A stretch of DNA of 64,000 bases from Trichuris trichiura (Eukaryota; Nematoda; Enoplea; Trichinellida; Trichuridae), in contig JBAJFE010000026.1 of the NCBI GenBank assembly GCA_037903355.1, positions 1,612,001 to 1,676,000 of the forward strand, given 5' to 3'. Of the stretch, positions 51,531 to 62,060 are shown one piece after another; position 1 is the first letter of the stretch, and every line of letters starts with the position of its first letter. The notes under the pieces were generated by a model that saw only the letters and a list, made by a program, of their open reading frames with translations, had not been told where the DNA came from and did no database searches. Made by a program: the position numbers and the translations under genes.

Positions 51531-53540
51531 TCAAAATCGCCACCAGGTCATTCTGCCGCGCATCAACGGATACGGATCCATTGCTTCCGTTCTGCCTGGA
51601 ACAAAATGGAAACGTTTAAAAAATTAAAAAGGACAAAGAAAACGCTAACTTATTACCAACGCCAACAACGGCTACATCCCGATCGTATATGTAATGCATG
51701 CAGACTTTTCGTAAGACATCGGCGTTCACTGCCTGAAATTAGAATAACTTTTTGAATTAGCAATCGAAATTACAAAATTTACATCAATGCGAGCGTCTAG
51801 TTCATGAACAGGCATTCTTCTACCGTAGCACAAAATTTGCCTATAAAGAAAAAAGATGGAAAGAAAAAGAGAATTGATTGATTGATTAAACCTTCCGATA
51901 TCCTCGCAAATGGGCGTGGATCCGTCCAGCAACAGGAGCATGTTCGTCCGCAAAAGATTCTTGCCGCGTTCAACTTCTTCATCCGTAATGTCGCGACAAA
52001 TATATTTCCTTAATTGGGACATCTCATCATTCATAAAACATAAAACCGGTACGAACCATTCGGATTGAACATGCGAGATGACTTCCGATATTGCCACATC
52101 GTCAGCGACTATGTAGACGCCCCATAAGCCGGTATCTTTGTAGCATGTGTTGAACGCCTGAAAACTTTGGCATCCATCTCCCCAACCGACAACGTTTGCA
52201 AGACGACTTGGCGCGTTAACTCCCGCGCCAAAAGTGCGATCCCATTGGCCAATAAGCTGAAATAAAATTCGAATATTCCCTTAACCAACTGCTACCTTTG
52301 GCAATGTGTACAGTATTGGCTATCATCAGAGGTATATTGTCGGGATTATCCCATCCCACTGCTTCAACTGCCACGGCAGCGTAACAAAAAGGCATGGAAT
52401 CTTCGCGATAAATCATCTAGAAAACTGAATCAACAAGATATAGCATAACAGCTTTCATACTTCGCTTCCCGTGAACCGACATCCTCCTAAAGACGGAAAT
52501 TGACCTGACACGGTGGTAGGCAGATTGCTCATGTATTTCTCGGCCAAAGAACACAACTGTTCGTGACTTACACCACCGGCCGAAGCCAAAACCATTCTTG
52601 GAGCAAGATAATGTTCGCGAACATACGAAATCAAGTCGTCACGTTTAATCGACCTATTGAAGCGTAATGGAAACAGTACAATAAGACAACAACATACTTG
52701 ATGTTCTCCGTAGGGCCCAAAATAGTTCGAGCTAAAGATGTACCCTGGAAAGCTGTAGAGTGCAGATAGTCGAACACTACTTCTTGCATATTCTGCTCAA
52801 CTTCCTGAAACACGTTTTCTTGGTGTCATATTCAAACTTCGGAGGGAAACAGTACCTGCATTTCGCGAAGAATGACACCACGCTCACGCTCGATCTCTTG
52901 CGGACCATACGTACTGTTCAGCAAAATATCGGACAGTATATCGACCGCTTAAAGTAATGGTTGCAACGGAGAGCATGGATCGTACCAATGCGATAGCAAA
53001 CCTCGCTCTGCATCTTTCGTAAAACACTTGGCATAGTATACTGTTTGTTCGCGAGAAGTATAAGCATTCAAATGGGCTCCCATATTTTCAACCTCCAATT
53101 CGAGCTCTAACTGAGAGCGCCTTCCTGTTCCCTAAAGTTACGCGGCGAGAATTGTCTCAAAAAATTCTATAATTAAGAAAAATACCTTGAAGGCCATATG
53201 TTCAAGAAAATGAGCTACTCCATTGGTTTTTTCAGTTTCGTATCGACTGCCCGCGTCAATCCATACACCAATCTAAAAGAAGCCACGCGCAAAAGGGTTC
53301 AAGATAACAGAGCTGAATAAGCGAAAACAAACCGTGGATGTCAGAGATCCGCTATCCTCCGAAGCAACCCTCAGCCCATTTTTCATCGTTGTAACGTGAG
53401 TCTCCGGCATATTTATTATGGAGTCTTTGTAGGACAAGGAATGAAGCTTGGATAATTGAGAAGCCAATGCATTGCGGTACTAACGCATGTTAAGGTTATT
53501 AAACAAATGCAACAGTTACGCGTTCCCGCTTACCAGCCAT
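51531..53540 (-). CDS. Mitochondrial processing peptidase subunit beta (PMPCB)
   Basis: Catalytic subunit of the matrix metallopeptidase that removes presequences from imported proteins. Exons after the first: 53479-53333, 53272-53186, 53131-53002, 52947-52856, 52804-52698, 52653-52461, 52416-52312, 52256-52057, 52008-51892, 51840-51783, 51732-51657 and 51595-51531; all phases close, giving about 465 aa. [12 protein letters not shown] precedes the inverted zinc motif HFLEH (HxxEH, catalytic Glu). The third zinc ligand Glu is in the [14 protein letters not shown] region. Later come [55 protein letters not shown] and [14 protein letters not shown]. Intact HxxEH favours MPP-beta over the related Core1 protein of complex III. 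The first coding exon (ATG 53540, seven residues) is a guess; the presequence is therefore uncertain. Confidence 0.93.
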
Positions 53541-55922
53541 TTTGCGGCCAAAGTATTCACAGCCCGCCGAATTGGTAGACAATGGAAGGCCATTGACAAA
53601 AGGACGACCAACGGTTACGCAATTCTACGACAAATTGTTAAAACAGGAAAAAGTCTAACCTTCAAAGTTTACAAAATTGCAACAATTAAGTACAATACAT
53701 TACTGTAGCATGTAAACTTGCGCTCACTTTTCGTGGCTTGAAAATAGACATGTAAGGGAGCAACATTCGCGAAGGATTTTCTAAACTTAGCTTCCTAGCG
53801 TCTCAACTTACAAGATCGAAGCGAAAATAATGTCACGTAGGAGATCGATGCCTGAGCATCGTTGTTCTCTGCCGGCCTACGGTTACGCAGAGCTACGCAA
53901 TTCAAGCAGTTGTTAAACAACCTAATTTTACGGTTGATTGATGATTCACATTACTCAAAAAAGTAATACAATTTAATTTAACAACCTTTCTGTGATTAGA
54001 AAATCAAAATAAAGCAATGGATGCGATCTGCATTATTTGATATAGCGTTAGGTATTGCAGTAGCAACAGCAGGGTCAATCGTTAGCCAAATTGTGACACT
54101 ATTTCGCAGTCAAAATTTTATCTACTTAAACAATGGTTTGGACAACGTCCGGAGGCTTGGAGACTTCTTGCATTGCCGTTAGAGATAGCGTATAACGTGA
54201 CAGCTAATGCGGACGTTTAGAGAACCTGTTTACTCGACATGAAGCATTCTACCCATTGCTTTGGCTTTATGTCGTACGGTAGTTTCTAATTAGCAGTTGA
54301 GCGGGCCGAGAAACGATCGAACATGACTATCGCAAAAAGGCAACGGTAGCGTGAGGCGAACATGACCAAATGACCGAAGTTAGTTCGCCCCAAAAAATAA
54401 GGCGCCACTGGAAGCTTCCAACTAAAAATTATAATTTTTTGAAACGTCCCTGCAGCAGCAGAGACAGTTATTGCTTTAAGGAGTAAATAATTCATGCTTG
54501 CTCGCCCTAATACTAGGATAGACCAAATTTAAAGTCTCATTATTTTCTTTGCTGAACAGTTTTTACAATTCGAACTGAAGTCTAAAACAAAAATTCGGAA
54601 CCTGCACATCAGCTGACCCACCGTCCGAAAAATGCAGGTTCCTTTCCGAAGAAAGCACTGGCCATCCTGCCCTGCCCATGTGACGCGCTTACTGGCCATC
54701 TTGTCTTGCCCTTAGCTAAACCTGAGCCAGTCAAAATAAAAGTCTTATATTCAGTTAAGGACAGAACGGATTAGGCAAAAACGGCAAACGTACAGTATGA
54801 CAGTGAGGTAGCAAAGGAATAGCATTTACCCAACGTAACTTGCACGAAAAAGCATCGATTACAACTTTGCCAATGTCGCACAGTGCCGATAGAACTTATC
54901 TTTCTTCTCGCAACATTTCCCAATCGTTGAATAGTAGAAAATTGTAAATTTTTTAAATTCTAGAAAAATTTAGCCCAACATTTGATCACGATTTTTTCCG
55001 CTTTGTCGCAACTGCAGTTAAGCAATAACAACGCTGACAAAACGAGAAAAGCTGGGAACGGAAAAGGACCATGAACACAAAAAACGTACAAGCCTTGCTT
55101 GCACAGTTCTAGCTTCGCTGTTCCAGTTTAAAATCAGATAAACTTTTCTCGGTATTCTTTGCGCGTTACAAAGATCTTGCGGGCTCAAATTGTTTCAAAC
55201 CCGAAGAATTGTTATTCTCTTTTTAAATAACGTTCAGAAAAAATACGAAATGCGTCTTCTTTTTTTTGCATTCCTTTCAGCATTATCAACAACCATAAAC
55301 AAAGCTATCTTAAGTTATTGCTAGGACGACTTCTGCAAAGAGCCTTTTCGAAGTCAAGTTAATAACAACGTTGATTAGTTGACTGCGTGGGACAACAGCA
55401 TTACAGTAAACCATTCTTGCGAATAATTAAGTAGTCTGCATCATCGCTATCTTTCTAAAATGTGCTTTCGCAAAGAGGCCAACATTTCAACAAAACAATG
55501 CATTGCCTCTAACCAGTTGAGTGATTAAACAACTAGCTGCGTTCCCCAAGCTGCACATTTTCAATGTGCTATACTTCCTTCCAAACCAGCCAACTGCATA
55601 GCTGAGCATTAGCAGTAATCCGTGACGGTTAACCAGTTTTTCTTGCTCGTAGTCGTGTTTCTTTTACAATGAATTGCACTTTGTCAATCAGCTATTGTCT
55701 GCTCACAATGTGACCGACCAACCACCAAAACATGAAGCAACATAGCGTAATCTCGTCGGCGAACAACAACACGCTACGCTGAACAGGCAGAAAATGGCAC
55801 AACTGACGAATTCACGAAGACGTATGACCAATTGCATCGAAGCAAAAACAGTTAAGCAATGTCACGCACTTTCTACGCGGTAGAACATTGAATGCAAAGC
55901 GTCTTCACGTGGCTACGCGAAG
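53541..55922. other. Intergenic region with a repeat fragment
   Basis: No gene recognised. Contains a short stretch related to repeat R (54694-54760, listed separately) and just upstream an inverted pair with GGAACCTGCA / TGCAGGTTCC near 54596-54645. The last few hundred bases are the 5' region of the CHK-like kinase. Confidence 0.4.
54694..54760 (+). repeat. Fragment related to the 5' part of repeat R
   Basis: GGCCATCTTGTCTTGCCCTTA followed by CTTATATTCAGTTAAGG parallels GGCTATCCTGTTTTGCCTTTA and CTTATATTTAATTAATGG in R (42782-42844, 45127-45189). This suggests that the start of R belongs to a dispersed element, perhaps an LTR end. Confidence 0.45.
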
Positions 55923-57125
55923 ATGCCTGACGAACTCAACGCTCGATATCCTAAATTACAATTGGAATTGCAAGAGCGAATAAGCGCCTACTGGAAATGC
56001 AATGCAAAGCTTACTTCCATGTCGGTCAAAGCTTTTGGAAGCGATATGGGCATGGTTGGGCTATTGTTCAAAGCGACGTTGGAATGGGATCCCGCTGACC
56101 CACAGCTTCCAACATCGTTAGTCATCAAATTGCCCAGAATGGGCACCAAGTCCAATTTGGTCGAACAGCTAGAAAAGAAAACGGAAAACGATTTGTTCGC
56201 GTCCAACTTCTTAGACGTTACACACAACGTCGAAGTACAAGTCTACGATATATTCGACAGCCTGGAATTTCCACCTGTACCTATAGCCAGATGCTTCATG
56301 AGGGAAAAGATGAATCTTGATACAAAGCGTGGAATAATTGTGCTCGAGGATTTGTCTCAAAAGGCTGTACAATTAGAGGACTTGTCAACTAGTCTAACCG
56401 TTGGCCAACTGCACAGCATTGCTTCCGCCTTGGCAAATCTTCACAGCTGGTGCATCACTACGGAAATTGACTGGAAAAGTCCATTCGCCGATGCTGATGA
56501 AAGAATCAAAAAAATCGACAACATTCAGCCAATGGTATCCAATGGCTTAGAATGGCTAAAGTCCAACTACGAAAAACGAATGATTCATAAGGACTTTACA
56601 CCAGCGCTCAATCGCCTCAAACCGTCGGAACGGGATCGACTCACCGAACGATGGGGGAGTACACTGCCTACCGTACTTGTTCATGGCGATCTTTGGACGA
56701 ACAATATTTTCTTCAAACCAAATAAGCATGGCAAATGCAGCGACCAATTGGCGGCAATCATTGATTGGCAACTGGTACATACTGGTAACATATTCGAAGA
56801 TTTGTCAATTATTCTAACTTGGTGCACATCGGCCGAAATTCGACGAACCCACAGCAAAGAAGTTATTCAACAGTACTATAAGCGATTGGTGGACAACGTT
56901 GACGGCAAAGTGTCGCTGCCAAGCGAAGATCTACTGTGGACAGCCTTCAACGAAGTGTGGCCAGCGCGCGCCATTTTGCTAGGCGGAATGCTTCAAATGC
57001 TTCTCGGTACAGCGGTCAAATTAGACAGCCCTGACGCTAAGCAAAGAACGGAAAACATGGTAAACAGAGCACTGGCTTGCTACGACGATGCTATGACAAT
57101 AATCGAATCGCGTAAATCGCATTAA
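55923..57125 (+). CDS. CHK/EcKinase-like small-molecule kinase
   Basis: An intronless gene for 400 aa of the aminoglycoside/choline-kinase-like superfamily (CHK, EcKinase/DUF1679 type), expanded in nematodes and insects, where some members phosphorylate ecdysteroids or other small molecules. Key residues are present: Lys of SLVIKLPR (ATP-binding, about residue 73), Glu of HNVEVQVYDIF, IIVLEDLS hinge, catalytic loop VLVHGDLWTNNIFF with Asp and Asn, and metal-binding AIIDWQLVHTGN with Asp. ALANLHSWC and LTWCTSAEIRR are also conserved with the paralog at 62.1 kb. Substrate unknown. The start is the first ATG, followed by a typical short helix. Confidence 0.9.
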   Translation: MPDELNARYPKLQLELQERISAYWKCNAKLTSMSVKAFGSDMGMVGLLFKATLEWDPADPQLPTSLVIKLPRMGTKSNLVEQLEKKTENDLFASNFLDVTHNVEVQVYDIFDSLEFPPVPIARCFMREKMNLDTKRGIIVLEDLSQKAVQLEDLSTSLTVGQLHSIASALANLHSWCITTEIDWKSPFADADERIKKIDNIQPMVSNGLEWLKSNYEKRMIHKDFTPALNRLKPSERDRLTERWGSTLPTVLVHGDLWTNNIFFKPNKHGKCSDQLAAIIDWQLVHTGNIFEDLSIILTWCTSAEIRRTHSKEVIQQYYKRLVDNVDGKVSLPSEDLLWTAFNEVWPARAILLGGMLQMLLGTAVKLDSPDAKQRTENMVNRALACYDDAMTIIESRKSH

Positions 57126-57231
57126 GGTAAGGTTCTTCAAGTATGCTGCTTTTATTTATTCCCAAAAAAGGCGTTAAAGCATTCCTGACCAGCAATTCAC
57201 TAGCAAGCAATAAAAACGAACTTATTCGTCT

Positions 57232-57393
57232 TTAAGTGGAAGATTTTAGCCGCTTCTGTTCTTTCCAAAATTCACGGAAGACCGGATAGGCAGCGTACAA
57301 GCCGCCTCCGACACCAAAAATGAGCACCGCTGCTGCCTTCACCCAAACATTGCCAAATATTTCCCTTCTGCTTTTTGCCGAACGATAGAGCAT
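57232..57393 (-). CDS. 53-aa single-pass membrane microprotein
   Basis: A short intronless frame from ATG 57393 to TAA 57232 encodes a basic N-terminus (MLYRSAKSRREIFGN), one hydrophobic helix (AAAVLIFGVGGGLYAAYP) and a charged tail (REFWKEQKRLKSS). The layout resembles small mitochondrial inner-membrane proteins of the SMIM20/MITRAC7 type, with a helix followed by Tyr-Pro and a basic Glu-Lys tail, but the similarity is too weak to name it. It lies tail-to-tail with the kinase gene, 106 bp between stops. Confidence 0.5.
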   Translation of the reverse strand: MLYRSAKSRREIFGNVWVKAAAVLIFGVGGGLYAAYPVFREFWKEQKRLKSST

Positions 57394-58165
57394 TTCAAGA
57401 TGGAATCGCTAAGCTCGCAATGATATTATCTACAAAATGGTAAACGCTATGTAAAAACATAGGACGCTTAAAGTTTTCAACTACCCATTTACAACTATTC
57501 CAACAAGTGGGGACACATGTTGAGCGCTAAAGGTTTACTTAAGAGCAAAGACTTTTAAAAAAGACAATGAATCTGCATTGAATGCCAACATAAGAGCGGC
57601 TGAAATACGTTTGCTGCAGCACCCGCCGTAGAACAACTTTAGCAAGTACGACTTCGCGAAAAGTACATTTGCCTTTATTTTTGGATGGTACGCGATCGTA
57701 GCATTGCATAGCATTTTGCTACTTTCAACTTTACACTTCGGAATAGTAAAGCTGACCGAAAACTGCAATGAAAATGAAAAATGCCATCAATGCCCCACCC
57801 TGTCCACTCTAATTATGCGTCGGATTAATCAACTGAACAAAAAGTGCGGTTTTTGCGTAAAGCGAACGGGTGAAAAGCAAATTTTCTATCATTGCGCGTG
57901 TAAAGATGTTACTGCCAGCATTCGGTGGAACTGGTCGTGCTACTGCTCACGCGCAAGTGCGCTACTCAAAAAAATGACGCTCAGAGAGTATAAGAATTTT
58001 GTTACTCATAACTAATCAGTATGCGTAAATGGAGAGCAGTCGAAATTCGTCGGTTACTCAAAAGAAAGCATCGATGACATAATTCAACACGTTTATCAAC
58101 TTAACCAGAGTACGAATTAAGCTCAACTGTAAAGCGTGAGTTTCTTGTAACATCTTTAAAACTCA
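57394..58165. other. Intergenic region with a possible exon
   Basis: Between the microprotein and the MITE. The only candidate coding segment is the frame at 57704-58015, listed separately. Confidence 0.35.
57704..58015 (+). CDS. Possible Cys-rich membrane or secreted protein exon
   Basis: The frame has no ATG; it is open from about 57630, just after a TTTAG that could be an acceptor. It encodes a hydrophobic stretch (WYAIVALHSILLLSTLHFGI) and then about ten cysteines in some 70 residues (ENCNENEKCHQC, KKCGFC, YHCAC, SCYC). A membrane-anchored or secreted Cys-rich domain is possible, but no family is recognised and no upstream exon was found. Confidence 0.25.
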   Translation: MHSILLLSTLHFGIVKLTENCNENEKCHQCPTLSTLIMRRINQLNKKCGFCVKRTGEKQIFYHCACKDVTASIRWNWSCYCSRASALLKKMTLREYKNFVTHN

Positions 58166-58868
58166 CAGTAAAACCTCCCTAATCCGAACGCGCCAAGGCG
58201 AGGGGTAATTCGAATTACGGAAAAATTCGAATTATGGAGGAGGCTTACAGTAAGCCACAGAAAAGCAGGTAATGCAATTTTAGATGCACGTTCCTGACGT
58301 TTACAGCGGGATGTCAGTCTCTGCAAACGGTGAATAACTTAACGAGGGCAGCGATGTCCGTCTGATCAAGGAAAACGACTGACCAGCAGAGACCAGTCTC
58401 TTAAATGGTGTGGACGCAGTACCGCGAAGCGACATGGAAATAGTTCCCGTGAACTTATTTTTCCGCATTCCTAATTCGAGCCAACGGAGCCGGCCGACTC
58501 CGTTGGCTCGAAAATAAATTAAGTTAGCGGTCAATCATTGAGTTATATAAGAACAAATTGTAGTTTTATACGACTGAAAAACACCACGTTTTTGATCCAC
58601 AATTCTGTTTATTTGGGGAAACCAAGGTCTCGACCTGCCTTGCTGCAATCAAGTTATTAATCTAAATTAGTTCGGCAGAGCCGTGTACGAGCTTAACGCA
58701 TACCGGAAGGACCATTGGTAGGTTGTTTACTGCCCTTGTAGCCGTTGCCGCCATGTGACTGGCTGTTTCACACAGGTAGCCTAATTATCTTTAATGTTTA
58801 CGGTCGTTCTATTGTTCTCTTCCACGAGTTCGGACTAGAGAGGGGTTCGGATTAGGGAGGTTTTACTG
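58166..58868. mobile_element. Non-autonomous Tigger/pogo-type DNA transposon (MITE)
   Basis: Terminal inverted repeats of about 24 bp, CAGTAAAACCTCCCTAATCC followed by GAAC at 58166-58189 and its exact reverse complement at 58845-58868, match the CAGTAAAACC...TAATCCGAAC type of Tigger/pogo ends. Flanks are CA on the left and TA on the right, so a TA target duplication is only half preserved. Inside, AATTCGAATTA repeats lie near the left end and a perfect 15-bp-arm palindrome at 58475-58512. No transposase frame is present. Confidence 0.9.
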
Positions 58869-61800
58869 TACTTTACGAACACTCGCATTTGTATATTTTC
58901 AAAAGACAAGCAAAACACACGAACGCTACATCACTTTCAGTAGGATGTGAACAAAAGCGTCCTACTGGTTGTAGTAACAATTTGCGCTCAGAAGTTTTTT
59001 CTTCCCGCGTGCTTAGTGTTCTCAAAGCGACAAAGTTCTATTACTGGCTTAGACTCACCTAATTTCATTGTAGTCACTTTTCCGGTTCTGCTCAAACGGC
59101 ATTAAAAGGTGAGATGAAAAGTTGCCGCTTTCCAATTGGAGTTAAAAAAACCAGCGATGATGCTCTTCAATGAACATGTTTAAAATACGCTTGAAATACA
59201 GTGACGTAAGCGTAGTCTCGAAAAACCTAACCGCCCGTTATCATCTTATAAAAGGCTAACGTATGCTTTTGCAGAAAAGACGGGAAGGCTGCTTGTACCG
59301 TAAAACGCTTGGCAATATTTCAAAAAGAACAAACAGAACTATACTGCAAGAAAAAATAATTAGCCAGCTTCGTTAAAACAAAAGTACGAAAATCGTACAG
59401 TCTTTGAGTGCTGTAATAATCTTTCCATCTTACTTTAAAAAACTAAAACAACCCTTACACTACGTAACGGTGTTCGCACACTCGCTTTTAAAAAAATAAA
59501 CGATTTGCCCCCATTGTGAATATTGCTTCTTCAAATGGACGTGCAGACGCTACGCGAACGCTTCCGTCTGTTCCAGCAATGTACTATGGACAGAGTGCGA
59601 TACGGAGTGCAGTTTTAAGTTTACAAACCTGAATTAGTAATTGATGAAAGCGGAAGGCGAAACGAAATACATTCTATGAAAGTTACAGCAAATAAAATGA
59701 AAATGGATAGGGAAGGCCAGCGCGGCGTACAGATGGAAAGTGTATATACTAATACGCATAAATAGTTACGTTCAGTAGCTTTTGTACGTCTGTCAAAGAA
59801 CATTATCCATAAAAGATGACAACGTGCGCGTTTCTTAAAGAGTAAACGTACATGCGCCCCTGGAAAGAATCGAATTTACGAAACTGCGTACAAAGCCTAC
59901 GGAGTGCTTAAGCATTACAAAGCGGATACAAAACTGTATGATAAAATTTTCTCATTTTCATTTTATTTTTTTCTCTCTTTGTCTTTTTTCCGGCATTATT
60001 GCTTATCTATTTATAATAATATACTAGCTTTCCATCAGTTCTTCCACGCCCCTCTTCGCTGTCTTTTCTTTTGGCATCCTTAAGTTGTATCCACTTTTGT
60101 TTTCATCAGTTATTAATTTGCATTTTTTCTTTTTTTTTACTATTTCATTCAAGTTTTCAAACTTAAAACCGCATCCGCAATCACAGCCAGTCAACGTACC
60201 GTTGAGAAAGCTAGGTGGCGCTGGGATAGCACTTTCACGTCTGCTTAAAAAATGCTATGCACAAGAGTAACAACACGCGCGTTTCTTAAATAGCTAAGAA
60301 AAGCTTTTCGAAGGAAACACGCTGTTAAACCTATTACTTTCATCGTACACACTCACGTAAATCTGAATAAAAAGCTCATTTTATAATTTATACCGAATCA
60401 ACTCGTTCGGTAAGTGAATCGTTAACTTAATTTAATTCGACAATAAATTAAGACGTTCTACGCATCTGCTAAAAAAACGTTCGCTTCAAAAGAAAACTTA
60501 ATTTGCAAGAAAATTTGAATGTCTGTCCGGAAGAGAGACAAAGAGAGAGAGAGACGTGGAAAGGCAAACTGCGAATTCGGCACACGCTTTTCTTTCAAAC
60601 GAAATAATTGGTGCTTAAGTTTCCTAAAAACATTTGAATTTCAGTTGACCACTGTTCTACTGTACGCAATGAATCAATTCTAAACTGCTCAAAGTTAAAT
60701 TAGCGGCGACCAACGCCCACAGACGCGCGAAGGGAAAGCATAAAAAATTTAAATAATTAAATTTAGTTCCAGCTTAATAAGCATTCAGCTTGTCAATATA
60801 ACTTTTGCAAGTAACTGAAAGACAACTTTAAAAAATTTTATACAATTTTAGACGTGAATATATGGTGCCTTGGTACGGGACCTTAATTTTTCATAATGAA
60901 TTGGCTTTAATTACGGAGTTTTCAACTTATAACCGCTGAAGACGGGTCTCGTTCGACCCGAAAGCTCCAGAGAAATAAACGCTTTTTCGACGGGATTTGG
61001 AGTCCGTAATTAAAGCCAAAGCATTATGAAAAAGTTTAGACGTGGGCCTTCGGGACACTTTGACGACGGAGGAAATTGAACGAAACTATTTTTACATAAA
61101 GTCGCAACGCTTCACTACTTTGCAGTATTGAGCATAAAATAGCAACAAACCATGGAAAATGGAGGTTATCACGGCTCGGATAAACCCAAACCATAGTAAC
61201 AGCGTAAGTTGAAGCTGGCAAAGCCTGCGAAGAATTGAACCGACTGCGAAAGACAAAGTTGGATTCTTAACCGAACTTCAAAGCTGGGAAAGTTCGCTGA
61301 AGCATACGTTAATATATGCAAAAAACCCAAAACACTTTAACAATATGACTTAAACTTGATAACCGAAAGAAACCTGTATACCAGACGAGAACATAGAATA
61401 GGATTTCGAAGTAGGAAATAATATATTCAATGCATCTTGAGCGCATGAATTAAAACAACACGTATAGTAGAAGTAAATAACGTACCGGAAACGCATTTTA
61501 AGAAGTTCAAATAGGGTTTATCTTTTGAATGATTGCCTCGAAGGATGCACACCTGTCTTCGCGGTGAATATTCAATTTCTCATCAATAACATTTGATCGG
61601 CTTCCTTAAACTTTTGCCCCATCTTAACGCCTCAACCCAAATACAAAATACGTAACACGAATTGCAAAAAACTTTTTAGCGCATTTATCCCACGGAAGTA
61701 ATTAGTTATTGACGTTAAATTGGCGTTGTGAATGAGCGGAGCAAGCAAAAGAACCAATAGAGTTTCTACGGCGAGCTCACGTGTTGCCAAAGAACGGTCG

Positions 61801-62060
61801 TTTGTCTTGATCTATTCTCAATAGTGACGTAGGCAGCTGATCGCAAGGAGAAACGATAGCAAGGAAATTAGTGGAAAACAAATTTTTCGATGGGCTAAAC
61901 AACCCATTGATTGAACGGCATCGTTTGGCGGCGACAGCTGAAGACCGCAGCCAACATCGTAAAGTGTTATCCGTCTTCTAACGGAATGGCAAAGTGATGC
62001 CCGCTTCTGCCTGCCAACGAAAAGTCTGTCGGCGGCAAACCTCCAAGGCAACGCTGAGCA
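58869..62060. other. Intergenic region between MITE and CHK pseudokinase
   Basis: No gene recognised. Contains a foldback repeat at 60887-61033 (listed separately) and pyrimidine-rich tracts around 59955-60140. The last few hundred bases are the 5' region of the pseudokinase gene. Confidence 0.4.
60887..61033. repeat. Foldback repeat with GCTGAAGACG core
   Basis: Arms 60887-60917 and 61003-61033 are almost exact reverse complements (TTTTCATAATG...GGCTTTAATTACGGA). The interior contains GCTGAAGACGGG and a CGGGTC...GACCCG hairpin. It shares the GCTGAAGACG core with the foldbacks at 18.9 and 37.1 kb. Confidence 0.85.

Noticed and set aside
61225..61250. GGTTCAATTC word on the minus strand resembling a T-arm
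   Set aside because: No matching acceptor or anticodon stems upstream.
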